Positions 42,958 to 54,626 are shown, numbered from the stretch's first letter. The stretch is DNA of 64,000 nucleotides from Bicyclus anynana (GCF_947172395.1 NC_069105.1:248001-312000), one strand, 5' to 3'. Numbers and translations: made by a program. Notes: generated by a model not told the origin, from the letters alone.

Positions 42958-43260
42958 TATATATATTTTTTTTATTTAAATATTTTCGCGATTCAACTTT
43001 TACGAACTCTTTAATAAGTAAAGTTAACGTTGTTAATAGTTAACAAGTTCTTTGTAACACAAAGGTAATAAAATAGCCCAGTTAAATGTACTAAGTCTGA
43101 TAAGCGAAAGTACTTCAGCTCGTTATCGGCGTATAACGTCACACCATAGGGTTGTCACTCGCCACTTCGTCATCACTTTCCCATAAATAGCAAAATAATT
43201 TAAATAGACTTAGTTTACAAGCACTTTTGAAACGCTAAATTTGACTGTTTAGATAGATTA
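42958..43260. other. Unique with a LINE tail scrap
   Basis: At 43196-43245, AGACTTAGTTTACAAGCACT, then TTTGAAACG, is the reverse of the LINE 3'-end word GTGCTTGTAAACTGAGCC. Otherwise nothing recognised. Confidence 0.45.
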
Positions 43261-43268
43261 TAGACTAC

Positions 43269-43408
43269 TAGAGGCGTGCACGGGGTTCTCACTAGGGTAG
43301 ATACTGTACTTAAAAATAGTACAAAATAGAAATATCCTCCAATACAGGTTCGTAATAAATTCTCAAGGTATGCAGAGCGTTTATGCATCTATGAAGTGCA
43401 CGCCACTG
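43269..43408. mobile_element. 140-bp hAT-type MITE with exact 8-bp duplication
   Basis: It starts TAGAGGCGTGCAC (expected CAGTGGCGTGCAC) and ends GAAGTGCACGCCACTG. Flanks TAGACTAC at 43261-43268 and 43409-43416 are identical. Same family as 27055-27204. Confidence 0.8.
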
Positions 43409-43416
43409 TAGACTAC

Positions 43417-43997
43417 CACTAGTTCGTATGGCAGATTATTAAATTCATGAATTACTGTTATAGAAAAACAAGTAAAACTCAGGAGAATATCAGGATATAG
43501 CCGACTAGTTTCGAACCATTACTTAATCATGAGCATGATAATCATTCAACGTCACCTATACCGAATAAATTTTAGTCATGTTAGTTTTAACCATATTTAT
43601 ATTGCAGTATATATTATGAAAAACACTGACGGTACGGGTAGTTTAAATTCCAACGTGATAAGAAAGATCGATGGTGTGTGACAGCCCTAGCCGCGCACTT
43701 TAAGCGACTATTGTTTCACCCCCATTAATTGTTTACATGAATTAGGTACATGCAAAAACCGTTCGTTGCTGATAGCGTCCTACAATGCAATGTAGATATT
43801 CTACATAATATTAACTTGTATGGGCAAATGTTCATTCTGTAATTATAATATTCTTGTAATTGTGGAAGTAATTATATTACTATAGTTACGATAACTCACT
43901 CAGCTTTTTTTAAATTAATAACATTTGTTTAACATAAAGATGGAGCCGACTTCAAAGATGTAAATACATCTTAATCTTCAAAGATGTAAATTACATC
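43417..43997. other. Unique, nothing recognised
   Basis: Short direct repeat CTTCAAAGATGTAAAT at 43951 and 43978 just before the hairpin. No gene. Confidence 0.4.
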
Positions 43998-44061
43998 AGT
44001 AATTTTGTGTTAAAATCAAAATAACTGAAATCAGTTATTTTGATTTTAACACAAAATTACT
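43998..44061. repeat. Perfect 31-bp-stem hairpin
   Basis: Arms 43998-44028 and 44031-44061 pair perfectly around AA and contain GTGTTAAAATCAAAATAAC. A precise arm this long suggests a recent fold-back or palindromic MITE. Confidence 0.9.
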
Positions 44062-44667
44062 AAACCGATTTTCATGAAAATGAAATGAGACCAATCTGGA
44101 AGTATGGTCTTTCAAACAAAAAAATAATTGTCATAATTGGTTAACAAATGACGAAGTTATGTTCATGACATGGTAATATGCCTTTTTTAACATGCATATT
44201 TTTTACGAGAGTTTGCTTAAAGTAGTTAGGACAATATTCAACCGGGCGGGCATCAAACCAAAATCAAAACAAAGGACTTAAGTCAAACTCAAGGGTTTAA
44301 GTCAGACTCAAAAACCATAAGAGCTGTTTCCTCGTAAGTCCTTAAACTGACTTTGATAATATAACTCGGTATTTAAGACTATTTTCATCTAAGTGCACTT
44401 CATAGATTTGTATTGAATGCCAATTTCACAACTGATAAAATCCGATTCGCAATTACCTACCGAAGCTATTCAAGATTATCTTTCGATCGCTCAACATTCC
44501 GCTATTTGCTCGTTTCCAATTCAATTTTGAACTAGGATTTGCTGAACTATGAAGATTCGTAACGAATACTCTGAAGGTAAAATTTAAGTTTGCTAACCTA
44601 ATAGCAATATAATATAAATATCTATAGGTCAGCAAAAAGAAAAAAAAATGCCATTTGAATTTCCCAA
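44062..44667. other. Unique, nothing recognised
   Basis: AAGTCA(A/G)ACTCAA words repeat near 44280-44310. No gene. Confidence 0.35.
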
Positions 44668-44812
44668 GTAGTGATTCATCATTATTATCAGCCCATTTTT
44701 ATGGCCTAATGATATTGAACCGAACATCATCATCATCATCATGAGAGAATCATCATGAGAGGGCTTAGGCCAATAGTCAACTACGCTGGCCCAATGCGGA
44801 TTGGCAATTATG
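44668..44812 (-). repeat. SINE-1 3' part, rearranged
   Basis: TTCATCATTATTATCAGCCC, a CATCATCATCATCATGAGAG duplication, then GGCCAATAGTCAACTACGCT and CAATGCGGATTGGCA. The head is missing. Confidence 0.7.
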
Positions 44813-44869
44813 ACATATATCATCCATTTTTTTTTCAATTGACGACAAAAAAGCGCTTGACTGCAATTT

Positions 44870-44937
44870 CATTATCATCATCATCATATCAGCCGATGGA
44901 CGTCCACTGCAGGACATAAGCCTTTTGTAGGCATGTG
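44870..44937 (-). repeat. RTE LINE 3'-tail fragment
   Basis: ATTATCATCATCATCATATC, then AGCCGATGGACGTCCACTGC and AGGACATAAGCC, is the reverse of the RTE C-terminus and tail. Confidence 0.65.
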
Positions 44938-45319
44938 TTACATAAATAAAAACATTCTATTCTATTCAATTCAAACAGCGAGTATTTAAAAATTCAATCA
45001 ACCGAAACGATCGTTCAATAGTTGACTCTCGTGTTTGCTCTATTTATTTCTAAGCCGCAGTTCGACAAACTGGATTGTTTATGAGGCTCTATCAATAGGG
45101 CTTAGTGAAAATAGAACGAGCAACGAAAGTGGGAATAAAAATATATTTTATCTCGAACGACAGAGAGAGTAAGAGTATGTAGTGAGTAATCGAATGATTG
45201 TAAGAGTATGTTATAATACTATAATAGAATTTGTTTAGATTGTTATTTATAAACAATACAATACCACAAAACTAAATTATTTAAAAATCCAAAACTGGAC
45301 CCACGAAAATGACAAAAAC

Positions 45320-45484
45320 TATACTAGTATTAGAGAGGTAAAGTTAGTGGTATTGCAAAAAATATAAGGGTAATCTCTGAATCTACTGAACCGATTTTAA
45401 AATTTCTTTTACCACTAGAAAGCCACGTTATTTGTGAGCGTCATAGGCCATATTCCATCCCCGTATTCCCACGGGAACAGCTAG
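45320..45484 (+). mobile_element. Helitron-like family C, 3' end shortened
   Basis: ACTAGTATTAGAGAGGTAAA, GAAAGCCACGTTATTTGTGA, TATTCCCACGGGAACAGCTAG. The hairpin segment before CTAG is deleted. Confidence 0.7.
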
Positions 45485-46470
45485 TAAAAAAAAGGAAAAA
45501 AACTGGATATATATTCAGTTGGAAGCATAATAATGATTAATATATTAACTACTGACCGGATTTTCGTCTTAATTCTACAAATTCAAACATCAAGTTTGTA
45601 GACTATAAGACTATAATCACCTGAGAAGAACTCAGAAGACAGTCTTTACTGGGTAATAGTCGTATCTACTCTACGTTACAATAATTGTTTTTTTTTTTTA
45701 TAATAATAATAATTCTCTTGAGAAGATGAAAGTCGATCCAATCGCTTCCAAACTTTAATAAATTTATCAAATTCTGTAAATTTGGCTGGTGTACTAAATA
45801 TCAAATGTGTTTTAACACATTGTTTTAATAAATATATTTACACGTATACAAAATACACAAAAATATATATTAACAATAATGAAATCATCCGAGAAAATAC
45901 AAATTCCTCGCGAACGACGTCACGAGCAAACGATGTGTATAGAAACAAACGCATGCAAATCCGAGGTGAAAAGCTAGTGATAGTATAAAATCCACTTTGC
46001 AGTACGCATCTACATATTTCAATCAACTAAACCGTTCGTTCAATCGTTCACACTCATGAGGATTTGCTCTGTTTATTTATAAACTACAATTTGTCTAACT
46101 GATTGGTTTATCTATCCATTAGAATTAGCTTTATTGAATAATAGTTTATTTTAAATTCCATTCATATTGTACATTCATTTTATAAGTAAATATTATTAAA
46201 ATTTTAATAGCTATTAGAATAAGTTAGTTTAAGTTACTTATTACGCGAAAAGTAAAAGAAAATATACAAAATCGCAAAAAAACTAAGTCTATACAATAAT
46301 TATTTAAAAAAAAAAACCAAGTTGTACAGTACAGAAAATGTCTAGTTAAAATAAAGTTTTTTTCTTTAACTTGTAGGAATAGTAATTACATAAATGTCGA
46401 GTTTTAATATCAAGCAATTTAGGAACTACCTACACTTCTGGAAAAAGTTATCTACCTTATTTAAATAATA

Positions 46471-46663
46471 ACTGACGCCGTGCGGTTTCACCCGCGTGGT
46501 TCCCGTTCCCGTAGGAATACGGGGATAATATATAGCCTATAGCTTTCCTCGATAAATGGGCTATTTAACACTGAAATAACTTTTCAAATCGGACTAGCAG
46601 TTCCTGAGATTAGCGCGTTCAATCAAACAAACAAACTCTTCAGCTTTCTAATATTAGTATAGA
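46471..46663 (-). mobile_element. Helitron-like family A, lacks CTAG
   Basis: ACTGACGCCGTGCGGTTTCA through CTAATATTAGTATAGA. The body is full length but the terminal CTAG is replaced by AATA. Confidence 0.8.
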
Positions 46664-47098
46664 TTGACAAGCTATTGGACATTCAAAGAACCTTACCTAA
46701 CATAGTGGCATTATAGCCGACGCGAAGGAATCGATTGAAGTTGTTTTTTATTATTTATTTATTGAATAGAAGAAAAATATTCCACACATCGATGTAACTG
46801 TCACATACAAAAAGGCTTTCGAAAAAAACAATGCAAACGAAATGCGACGGCTAGTCCGGATCGCCTATCTAAATACCAACCGTGTTTGGAAAATTCCGTA
46901 AATATTCGAACATTTCAGTCAACCGAAATCATCGTCCAATCGCCCGCACTGCCTCCCGTTTGCTCTATTTATTACTAAACGACAGTACGACAAACTGGGT
47001 TCTTTATAGGTCATTTGTGCCCCACATAAACAAGTAAATTAACTTAATTAATTTATTCAAACCTATTTGAAAGAAATGTTTTTTCTTGCAGTGGAATT

Positions 47099-47251
47099 TA
47101 TATAGAGGAATTCATAGACGTTGTTGGGGCACCCACAGTGGAAATTTCACCCACTGAGTGTCAAATTCTCAAACAAATATAGGTTAAATTCGACACTTAG
47201 CGGCTAAATGATCCCCTGGGGGTGCCCCTACAACGACTATAAATTCCACTG
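47099..47251. mobile_element. 153-bp hAT-type MITE
   Basis: It begins CAGTGGAATTTATA and ends TATAAATTCCACTG. Inner arms ATAGACGTTG.TGGGGCACCC and GGGTGCCCCTACAACGACTAT are inverted. An 11-bp insertion disturbs the left arm. No matching 8-bp flanks. A partial duplicate (GATAGACGTTGTGGGGATCG) follows at 47250-47270. Confidence 0.65.
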
Positions 47252-47418
47252 ATAGACGTTGTGGGGATCGTTCATAAAAAATAATCTATTAGTTCACTAC
47301 TGTACGAAAATACATGATCATTCAATTGAACCAAATTGAGCGATCATTCATTCACACTCACTCTCTTTTACTCGATATATTTCTAACCTACAGTTCAACA
47401 AACTAGTTCCTTTATGAA

Positions 47419-49139
47419 ATGTACTTCTATAGAATGTAGCCATTCTATAGAAGTAAACTGAGAGAAATAAAAATATTTTCCACAACTTTACAGTTTAATA
47501 AATAAAAACATTGGCGGCACATATATTAATTACCCGGAATGTTAAAACTATCGTGAAAAGCCAAGCTAATATGAGGGTAAATAAATAAGTATATTATAAA
47601 GAAGTAAAAAGTTTACTGAAAATAAAACTTAATGGTATATATTAATAAATACATTTCTTAATAATACAGGCGCACGGCAGTGTTTAGGCCAAGTTCTAAA
47701 AAGAACCCCCCTACGATACTCGGGCAGTGTGCATATTAAATAGGAATCATATCAACTGTTAACTAACTAGTACATTCTAATAACTGAAGAGTAATAAATA
47801 ATTTTAAGTAGGCATCTAGGTCGAGGGAATGAACTACAAATGATGTAAGCCCAATTCCCCGATACCTTTCTAACCTTAAAATAGCGTGTTAAAACACAAT
47901 ACAGAAGGGTCGCGGGGCCACGGCTTTAAAGAAAAGAAACAGCGGCAACGACGCTACACCCAAAAAAATCTTTAAACTGCTCGAGCTCATAACGACGCGC
48001 TGTTCGACCTACCTATGTAGCAAATAAAATCAAGGATGGACTTTTTTGTATAAGCAATCCCACTCAGAATACGCAAACATCTCATTGCAAAATTAACGGC
48101 ACCGGTATTCATCTCAAAGCTCTAAAAATTTCTTTGTAGACAAAGAAATGACGCACTGTGTATTCTACTTTTTTCGTATACGAAAACCCTTTTCAGCTAC
48201 GAATATTTATTGGACAAATATTAAAACATTATATGCAAACTAAATAAAATACAAAATAAAATTACGTAGTTAAAATTATAGCACAACGAAAAAGTTATCA
48301 TAATTTTACATTGCTACTTCGTTGACCAATACAAACAAATACAATAGATCAGTAAACGCCTCAGAGAGGCAACAGGCGACCCTCGGGCGGGCAGCTTTCT
48401 CGCGCAAAGAATTTCTATCGCAATTCAGCGCGGGAATGCTGCCTGCGTGATGGGCACCCTACCAAGGGCGGCAAATTTCGATAATTATTTCTAGGTATTA
48501 GTTTTAATTTTAATTTATTTTAATTTTGTAGTTGTAGTTATATTTCCTTATATTTTATTTTTATAATAAGTTTAGCTAATTTAAGTATTATCTTCATTAA
48601 TAAATACTTTCCTAATACAATCGTATAACAGTAGCTTTCATCATTTAAAGAACGTTCTTTTAAGGTTAGGTTTTTAAACAGAACTATGTTTTTGATATAT
48701 CGCAACTGTGTCAAGCGTCAAGATCGTGGCCCAGCGTTTATGATTCACGCCACAGACAGACAGCAGTAAATCAAGGGATTTGCAAAGTTTACAATAATGC
48801 AAAAGCTGCCGCGGCTTAGCCCGAGGTCCGCAGTTTGTTCACTCTATAATCGCACTAATCCTCCGTGGACTATTGCTAATGTAAAGTCCAATTAAACGTA
48901 TCTAGTGACTGAAAACTTTATCTATTGTTTAGACTTTTGATGTTCTGTTTTATGATGAAGGTTTAGTGTTGGTTATAGTGGTAAGATGATAGAACAAACC
49001 CAATTCAGTGTGAACTATATTTATGAGCTCCAGCAAAATGAAGATGCATTTCTAAATAATTAGGAGATTTCATAATCAGGAATTATAATCTAAATCTAAC
49101 AATCACATTAATCAGATCAGATTCACACTAATCACATTT
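47419..49139. other. Unique; two candidate conserved blocks
   Basis: 48345-48485 (CGGGCGGGCAGCTTTCTCGC, TTCAGCGCGGGAATGCTGCC) and 48770-48905 (GCAAAAGCTGCCGCGGCTTA, CGCACTAATCCTCCGTGG) are GC-richer and repeat-free. No open frame is credible. Confidence 0.4.
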
Positions 49140-49277
49140 GACTGTAATTTGGAATGGACATAGAATTTACTCTGGATTAACACATAGACTACTTTTCATT
49201 CCGGAAAACCCACGGTTCCCGCGGGATTTGTAAAGATTTTTAAATCCATGCGGACGACGTCTTGGGCGTCCTTTAGC
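49140..49277 (+). mobile_element. Helitron-like family B, 5'-truncated and decayed
   Basis: TAATTTGGAATGGACATAGA, CTCTGGATTAACACATAGAC, GGTTCCCGCGGGATTTGT, ending TTGGGCGTCCTTTAG. Confidence 0.75.
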
Positions 49278-50339
49278 CTTATTTATTACCTATATAAAAT
49301 ATCGTAGGTTTGTGGCACTATATGACGGTTCTACTTCCCGACGAACTCGTAAACCTCTACAACTATACTCTTAACCCTATACTCTAACTATATAGGGTTA
49401 ACCCTAACAATGTATCATCCAGCACATTGAGTATGTGCAAAGACAAACAAACGGTGTGAGAATGTAAAGTTATTCATACCAGCGTATTCAGCGTATCAAT
49501 CTTATACAAATGGCACAACGCATTGAGTTGTATCGGTGCGCGATATAAATAATTCATCGCCGCCGCAGCCCGCGTCGCTACATGATCTACGAGTCAGCTC
49601 TCATAACGAGCGTGTTAATAAATCTACATCATCTATGTTCAATTGAAAATCGGGACACCTGATACCTTGAATATGCTTACCTATCTGATAAGCAAGCTCT
49701 GTCTAGCGGCCATAAATGCTTGTGTAGGTTTTTTTGATACTAATAGTCGTTAAATAAACAATTAACTGTACAAAGTCTACAATTTTGGATATTAAGGGAG
49801 ATGCTTTTACCCGGTAACATAATTTCCGACTATGAAGATGATGATGATGAGTATGTGAGGAGAACGTGGGAGATAATAGTTCAAAACACTCCTGTCGTAA
49901 GTGAATCCATTCGTTGTTGTTTTCTCCACTTTACCTAGTTAGGTATTTAAGTAAAAGCGTCTCGCCTTTGATGGTAACAGATTGAAAATCTCACCCATCT
50001 CCAAATTAGGATCACCATTCTCACTAGATGAAGACAACAACAACAGTTAATGTTGAAAAATATGTAAGTTACGGTCACAAATTTACAATGAATTTCTTAA
50101 AAAAAATCAAGTGTGTGTCTGCACGCCAATTGTGTTTCAAATTCTGGCTTTTTAATTTTATTTTTCTTTTACATGAGAAAAAGGCAAAGGTATTACACCG
50201 TACAGGATGTCCCATGTCTTCAAATCTCGCTCTATTCGCAACTCAATAAAAATTAAATAAAAAAATGATCGCATTCCACAGACAAGAACGCTTCATTTTA
50301 TTCCAATTTAAAGTTTTTTATTTATTTTTCAAAACAATC
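49278..50339. other. Unique, nothing recognised
   Basis: Around 49355-49400 ACTATACTCTTAACCCTA-like words repeat. The 50028-50249 frame has no domain. Confidence 0.4.
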
Positions 50340-50391
50340 AGGGCCTTACTTATAATGATTCTATTTTGAAACATTATAGGTAAGGCCCTAT
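50340..50391. repeat. Short fold-back
   Basis: AGGGCCTTACTTATAATG is mirrored by CATTATAGGTAAGGCCCT with one mismatch. Confidence 0.75.
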
Positions 50392-51149
50392 GAAACCCTT
50401 CTCCGTTTTATAGTAGGCTAGTACTTGGCTAGTACTCGTAACAGACAAGAATTAAAAAAACAAAATTACTTTAGCCCCTAGAGGCTGAAATGCTTGTTTA
50501 GCCCCGCTGTGGAGTGGTAATATGACAGTGTTTTTGAGCAAGAGTAAAATACAGTTTTTTTTATGATATATTTATTTTTAATTTAGAGTATCTTAATTAT
50601 AAGAATCCCTTATAGGGTATAATAGGCCTCCCCTAGTTTTTACTTTCCTTCTTTTAATAGTAATTTCTTGTTTTTTATTTTCTTTTCGTTTTTTTTACCA
50701 CAGAACTCACGTGACTCGTTTCTAATTCGGATTTTCTGCTATTCCTAACGTTATAAAATTTCGTTACAGTTACAGTTAAATAGACACACAATCAAACGTC
50801 ACAAAACAGTTGCGTCACTCCCCATATTGTTTGAACAGGTAGGCATGATCTCAATTAAATTGGTCCAGAGTTTCCAAGCCGTCCGCCGAATCCCGACCGT
50901 TTTCGTCGAGTCCTTTGATGGGGGCATGAATTATACATGCAAAACGGATGAGCCAGTTACCCGAGCGCTGATTGTGGGAACGTAAGCTAATGTGTACGGC
51001 TCATTCGCTATTGTTCGCACGTACATTGTCTCTAATGGCTAATTTAAGTTCGCCCCCAATTTCTTTTACATGTGTGTATACTTACGTTTTACGACTATGG
51101 TTTGGATTACATGAATGGTATAGTAGAGGTTACATAACGGCTTGTATTT
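50392..51149. other. Unique, nothing recognised
   Basis: TAGTACTTGGCTAGTACTCG duplication near 50413-50440. The 146-aa frame at 50972-51412 runs into repeat sequence and lacks a domain. Confidence 0.4.
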
Positions 51150-51179
51150 TTAGGGGGTTTGCTATTGGATGGATGGAAA

Positions 51180-51527
51180 TGGAAGTAGAAGTTGAATTAA
51201 AACCCAAAAGGTCATCATTTAAACTAACGGAACCGATCAAGCTTCGCTTTGACTCATTCCCTACCTACACCTATCCTATTTTACTCCCACCCTACCCCTA
51301 TCCCGACCCTACCCCTAGCCTACCCTACTCCTACCTTACCCCTATTAGTCATACCAATTTGAAATGTTCCATCAAAACATCCAATCTCCATTTTAGAGAG
51401 GTAGGAGGTTAGAAAGAGATAAAAAGTAGCCTATGTCTATTCGTCGCTCCGTTTCGCCGTGAAAGACGGACAAACAAACAGACAGACAGACAGACACACA
51501 CACTATCACATTGATAATATTAGTATG
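51180..51527 (-). mobile_element. Helitron-like family F with microsatellites
   Basis: On the minus strand it starts at ATACTAATATTATCAATGTG, then a (GTCT)n microsatellite (51477-51502), then TTTCACGGCGAAACGGAGCG. Further in is a decayed array, C-rich on the plus strand (CCTACCCCTA type, 51275-51345), like the one at 62849-63030. The CTAG end is not found. Confidence 0.55.
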
Positions 51528-51639
51528 TATTACATAATACGTTTCTTTTCAACAACAAAGTATAAAACAAAGTCTCTGTACGCTTAGATTTTTTTAAACT
51601 ACGAATTTAAAGGTATACATAATTAGATAGTGTTACAAT

Positions 51640-51694
51640 AAGTGTAGTTTAACATTGTTTTTCACGTGGACAAAGCCGCGGGCGTCCGCTAGTT
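51640..51694 (+). mobile_element. Helitron-like 3' end fragment
   Basis: TTTTTCACGTGGACAAAGCC, then GCGGGCGTCCGCTAG before T. Confidence 0.65.
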
Positions 51695-51916
51695 CACTAT
51701 AATGTTACTGAGTGTAGAAAGCGAAGTGATGGGCGGGACAGTGGCAAATGCAAGCGGAATCATATACCGTGCTAATAATAGCATGATATGAATAACTAAC
51801 ACATAATATAATATGTAGGTATGTACATACTACTAAAGTGATACGTTATTTCAATCCACTCCGCTACATTTAACTGACATAATATTGGGTCACTGTATTA
51901 ATAGTAAGCGTCCACA

Positions 51917-52060
51917 TAGGTTGGTGGGAGGCTTCGGCCGTGGCTAGTTACCACCCTAGTGGCAATAAAAATGGCGAAGACGCCTCCTAACAAGTTAGCC
52001 TGTATCCATCTTAGATCATCACTTACCATCAGGTGAGATTGTAGTCAAGAGTTAACTTGT
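51917..52060 (+). repeat. SINE-2 body, deleted
   Basis: GGTGGGAGGCTTCGGCCGTG, AGTTACCACCCTAGTGGCAA, CTAACAAGTTAGCC, CATCAGGTGAGATTGTAGTC. The head and centre are missing. Confidence 0.8.
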
Positions 52061-52664
52061 AAAAAAAACATAACCACATCGTTCGTATCGGAGGCATCGC
52101 ATCCGAGTGGAGTAGTGATTTATCATTTATGTGGAAGGTTTTGGCATATAATTTATTTATATATTGTGTAAATTTATTGAAATATAGCGATAATTGTTGA
52201 AAGATACGGAAAAAGTCGAGCCGTCTGACACTGCTTAAAGCCTTTGAAATGTTATAACAAAAATATGTATTGGTATAATATTTCTCATTTATTAATTAAC
52301 AAAACAGTTAGGCGATGTTATTATCTTTTAAGGATAACTTACTATATAATACCTACCTATTCTATTTTCCAAAAAATGGTCACGTACAATGAAAGTGGAC
52401 GAAGTTGCGGCTGTCCGCTAGTTTTTATTTACTCAAGTACTTACTACACTGCGGTAAGTGATGCAAAAAGGGCAGGCGTGTGTGTCGTGACAGCCACTGC
52501 AAGTGACACGTTGAATCATTTATTAGTACGCGGCTCGCTATGATTTCACTCCATATATCGTGCTGCGACAACAAACCGTTTCGACGTAAATAAATGCCCA
52601 GCATTTTACGTTAAACGTGACATTGTTATTATCTACCGAATACCTACACTAATTTAGTTTTCTA
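52061..52664. other. Unique with a Helitron end scrap
   Basis: GGACGAAGTTGCGGCTGTCC, then GCTAG, at 52399-52422 is a Helitron 3' end. The rest is unrecognised. Confidence 0.45.
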
Positions 52665-52953
52665 CTAGCGGACGCCCGCGAATTCAGTTTTTCACAAATC
52701 CCGCGAGAACTATGGTTTTTTTCGGGATGAAAAGTAGCCTATGTGTTAATCCAGAGTAAAATCTATTTCCATTCCAATTTTCGGCCAAATCCCTTCAGTA
52801 TCCGCAGCACAAAGAGGAACCAGCATATTACATTCTTGCACATACTTACATACAAACGTAGCCTTTATAATCGTCGTCGTTATCAACCCATATTCGGCAC
52901 ACTACTGAGCTCGAGTCTCCTCTCAGAATACAGCCTTTATAATATTAGTGTGA
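52665..52953 (-). mobile_element. Helitron-like family B carrying a SINE insertion
   Basis: It starts CTAGCGGACGCCCGCG and ends ATATTAGTGTGA before T, with AATCCAGAGTAAAATCTATT inside. It is interrupted at 52872-52931 by a SINE-1 tail. Confidence 0.8.
52872..52931 (-). repeat. 60-bp SINE-1 3'-end insertion with target duplication
   Basis: CGTCGTCGTTATCAACCCAT through GAGTCTCCTCTCAGAATA is the terminal 60 bp of SINE-1. It is bounded by AGCCTTTATAAT at 52860-52871 and 52932-52943, an exact 12-bp duplication. A clear 5'-truncated retroposition. Confidence 0.85.
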
Positions 52954-53609
52954 TTCTCCTGAGGATTATCAACATTTCAACCTCATGAGGATATTCTGGT
53001 TTGAGATTGAACATACAACATTTTTAACCGTCCAAATTTTTCCGATCAAATTTTTGGCAACAGTACGTTAAAATAATAACTGAATGAAAAATTTATGACG
53101 ACAAATTAATACATAAAAATAATTTATACGAGCCTCGGGCAATTGTTAGTGTAGGATTTACGATCTCTTGCTATTTAGGACAAAATGTCGTTATCGGTTT
53201 TCTATTAATTTATGGCATGCCGCCGGAGATAAGAATGTACTGCTTATAGCCTTAATAGTTTCATAACAAGCCCTGTGTTACGTGCTGCTTGCACATTAGA
53301 ACAGAGCTTGGTAGCGCTTGACACAGAATAGAGAGACATATTGTAACAGAAGAGATACAGATAGACATATGTAAGACAAACGTAAACAATTATATCGTGG
53401 TGGTGGAAAAATAACATACACGAGATTTTACACATACTTAAGCTTATGAAGCTTACTTAGAATGCATGAAGACAATCCACGACTTTCATTTTGACACAAT
53501 AACTATAGGTTTTTTTTATTGCGAAAGAATACAATAAGGAACTTAAAATAACTATAGTTAATTATTATTTTATGTAAATATTGTACTGAATATCTTAAAT
53601 ATTGTAAAA
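52954..53609. other. Unique, nothing recognised
   Basis: AT-rich spacer. Confidence 0.35.
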
Positions 53610-53704
53610 AAATATGATTTTAAAAGAGAAACTGTTGAGTTTATTGTCGGCTCCATTCAGAGTCTCTACAAATAGTCAAAATTCAAACGATTCATAAATT
53701 TTGA
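53610..53704 (+). repeat. LINE 3'-end fragment
   Basis: AAAAGAGAAACTGTTGAGTT, then TTGTCGGCTCCATTCAGAG and CTCTACAAATAGTCAAAA, matches 40527-40613 with deletions. Confidence 0.65.
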
Positions 53705-53714
53705 AGACTTGAGA

Positions 53715-53762
53715 ATGGACGATTCCCTGGGGGCACCCCCACAACGTCTATGAATTTCACTG
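53715..53762 (-). mobile_element. hAT-type MITE end fragment
   Basis: GGACGATTCCCTGGGGGCAC, then CCACAACGTCTATGAATTTC and ACTG, matches the right end of 47099-47251. Confidence 0.65.
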
Positions 53763-54100
53763 TGAGTATCCAATGTTTTTGTTCCGTCAATAAGCATACA
53801 AAAACGCATACACACGGACGAAAGCGAGTGAAGTAAGTACAAAATTTCAAGAATGAAACAACTTTAGAGAAACTGCTAAACTTTAGGGAAACTACAACAG
53901 CTTACTCTAAAGCTGGAAAAGTATTTAGCCGTTTCGGCTAAGTTTGCGAGGAAATACGCGAGCATAATTGCTGTGTGCAAACGATTTCACAAACACTCGG
54001 ACAATTATCAAAAATTAAAAAAAATAAGACGGTACAAATCGTTATTCTATACGTGTACACACTTCCTTCACTCAAAAACTTGCATCATAAGTCATAACTG
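53763..54100. other. Unique, nothing recognised
   Basis: AAC..CTTTAG.GAAACT repeats loosely at 53860-53900. No gene. Confidence 0.35.
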
Positions 54101-54322
54101 TAGTCGTCGTTATCAAACCATACTCGGCTCCCTGTTGAGCTCTGGTCTCCTCTAAGAATGAGAGGGATAAGGCCTTAGTTCACCACGCTGGCCCAATGCG
54201 GATTGGCAGACTTCACACACGCAGAGAATTAAGAAAATTCTCTGGAATGCAGGTTTCCTCACGATTTTTTCCTTCACCGTTTAAGACCCGTGATATTTAA
54301 TTTCTTAAAATGCACACAACCA
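54101..54322 (-). repeat. SINE-1, head truncated
   Basis: GTAGTCGTCGTTATCAAACC, GAATTAAGAAAATTCTCTGG, AATTTCTTAAAATGCACACA. The copy stops before the tRNA-like head. Confidence 0.85.
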
Positions 54323-54626
54323 CGCTACCGGAAATAATGTTAAACCATTTTATAGCACAGTTTTTCAAATTATTTTTTTTTATTTAAAGTTATTCAACAA
54401 TTTTAGTGTCAATATTCACGATCTCTCTAATGGACGAGCACCTTTACACCAAAGCATACATCGCAAACATTTTTATTTAATCAATATAATTACTTTTAAA
54501 AATTATTGTGACACGAACCAGTGGTACGCGTATTTTAAACACCAGGTAGGTTGTTTAAATAAATTTGTATTTCAAAATGAATAATTACAACTAAAGTGAC
54601 ATAGTAACAGCTGCTGCCAGTTTATT
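54323..54626. other. Unique, nothing recognised
   Basis: AT-rich spacer. Confidence 0.35.

Larger units (their letters stand above)
44993..47418 (+). repeat. Four diverged copies of a ~95-bp motif
   Basis: Copies lie at 44993-45086, 46018-46110, 46914-47010 and 47331-47418. They share TTCAATCAACCGAAA-like, (A/C)TCGTTCAAT-like, TGCTCTATTTATT-like and GACAAACTGG-like words in order. Spacing is about 1025, 896 and 417 bp, with younger transposons in between. Origin unknown. Confidence 0.6.

Noticed and set aside
50972..51412. 146-aa open frame as a gene
   Set aside because: It runs into the C-rich array and body of a Helitron-like element; no domain.
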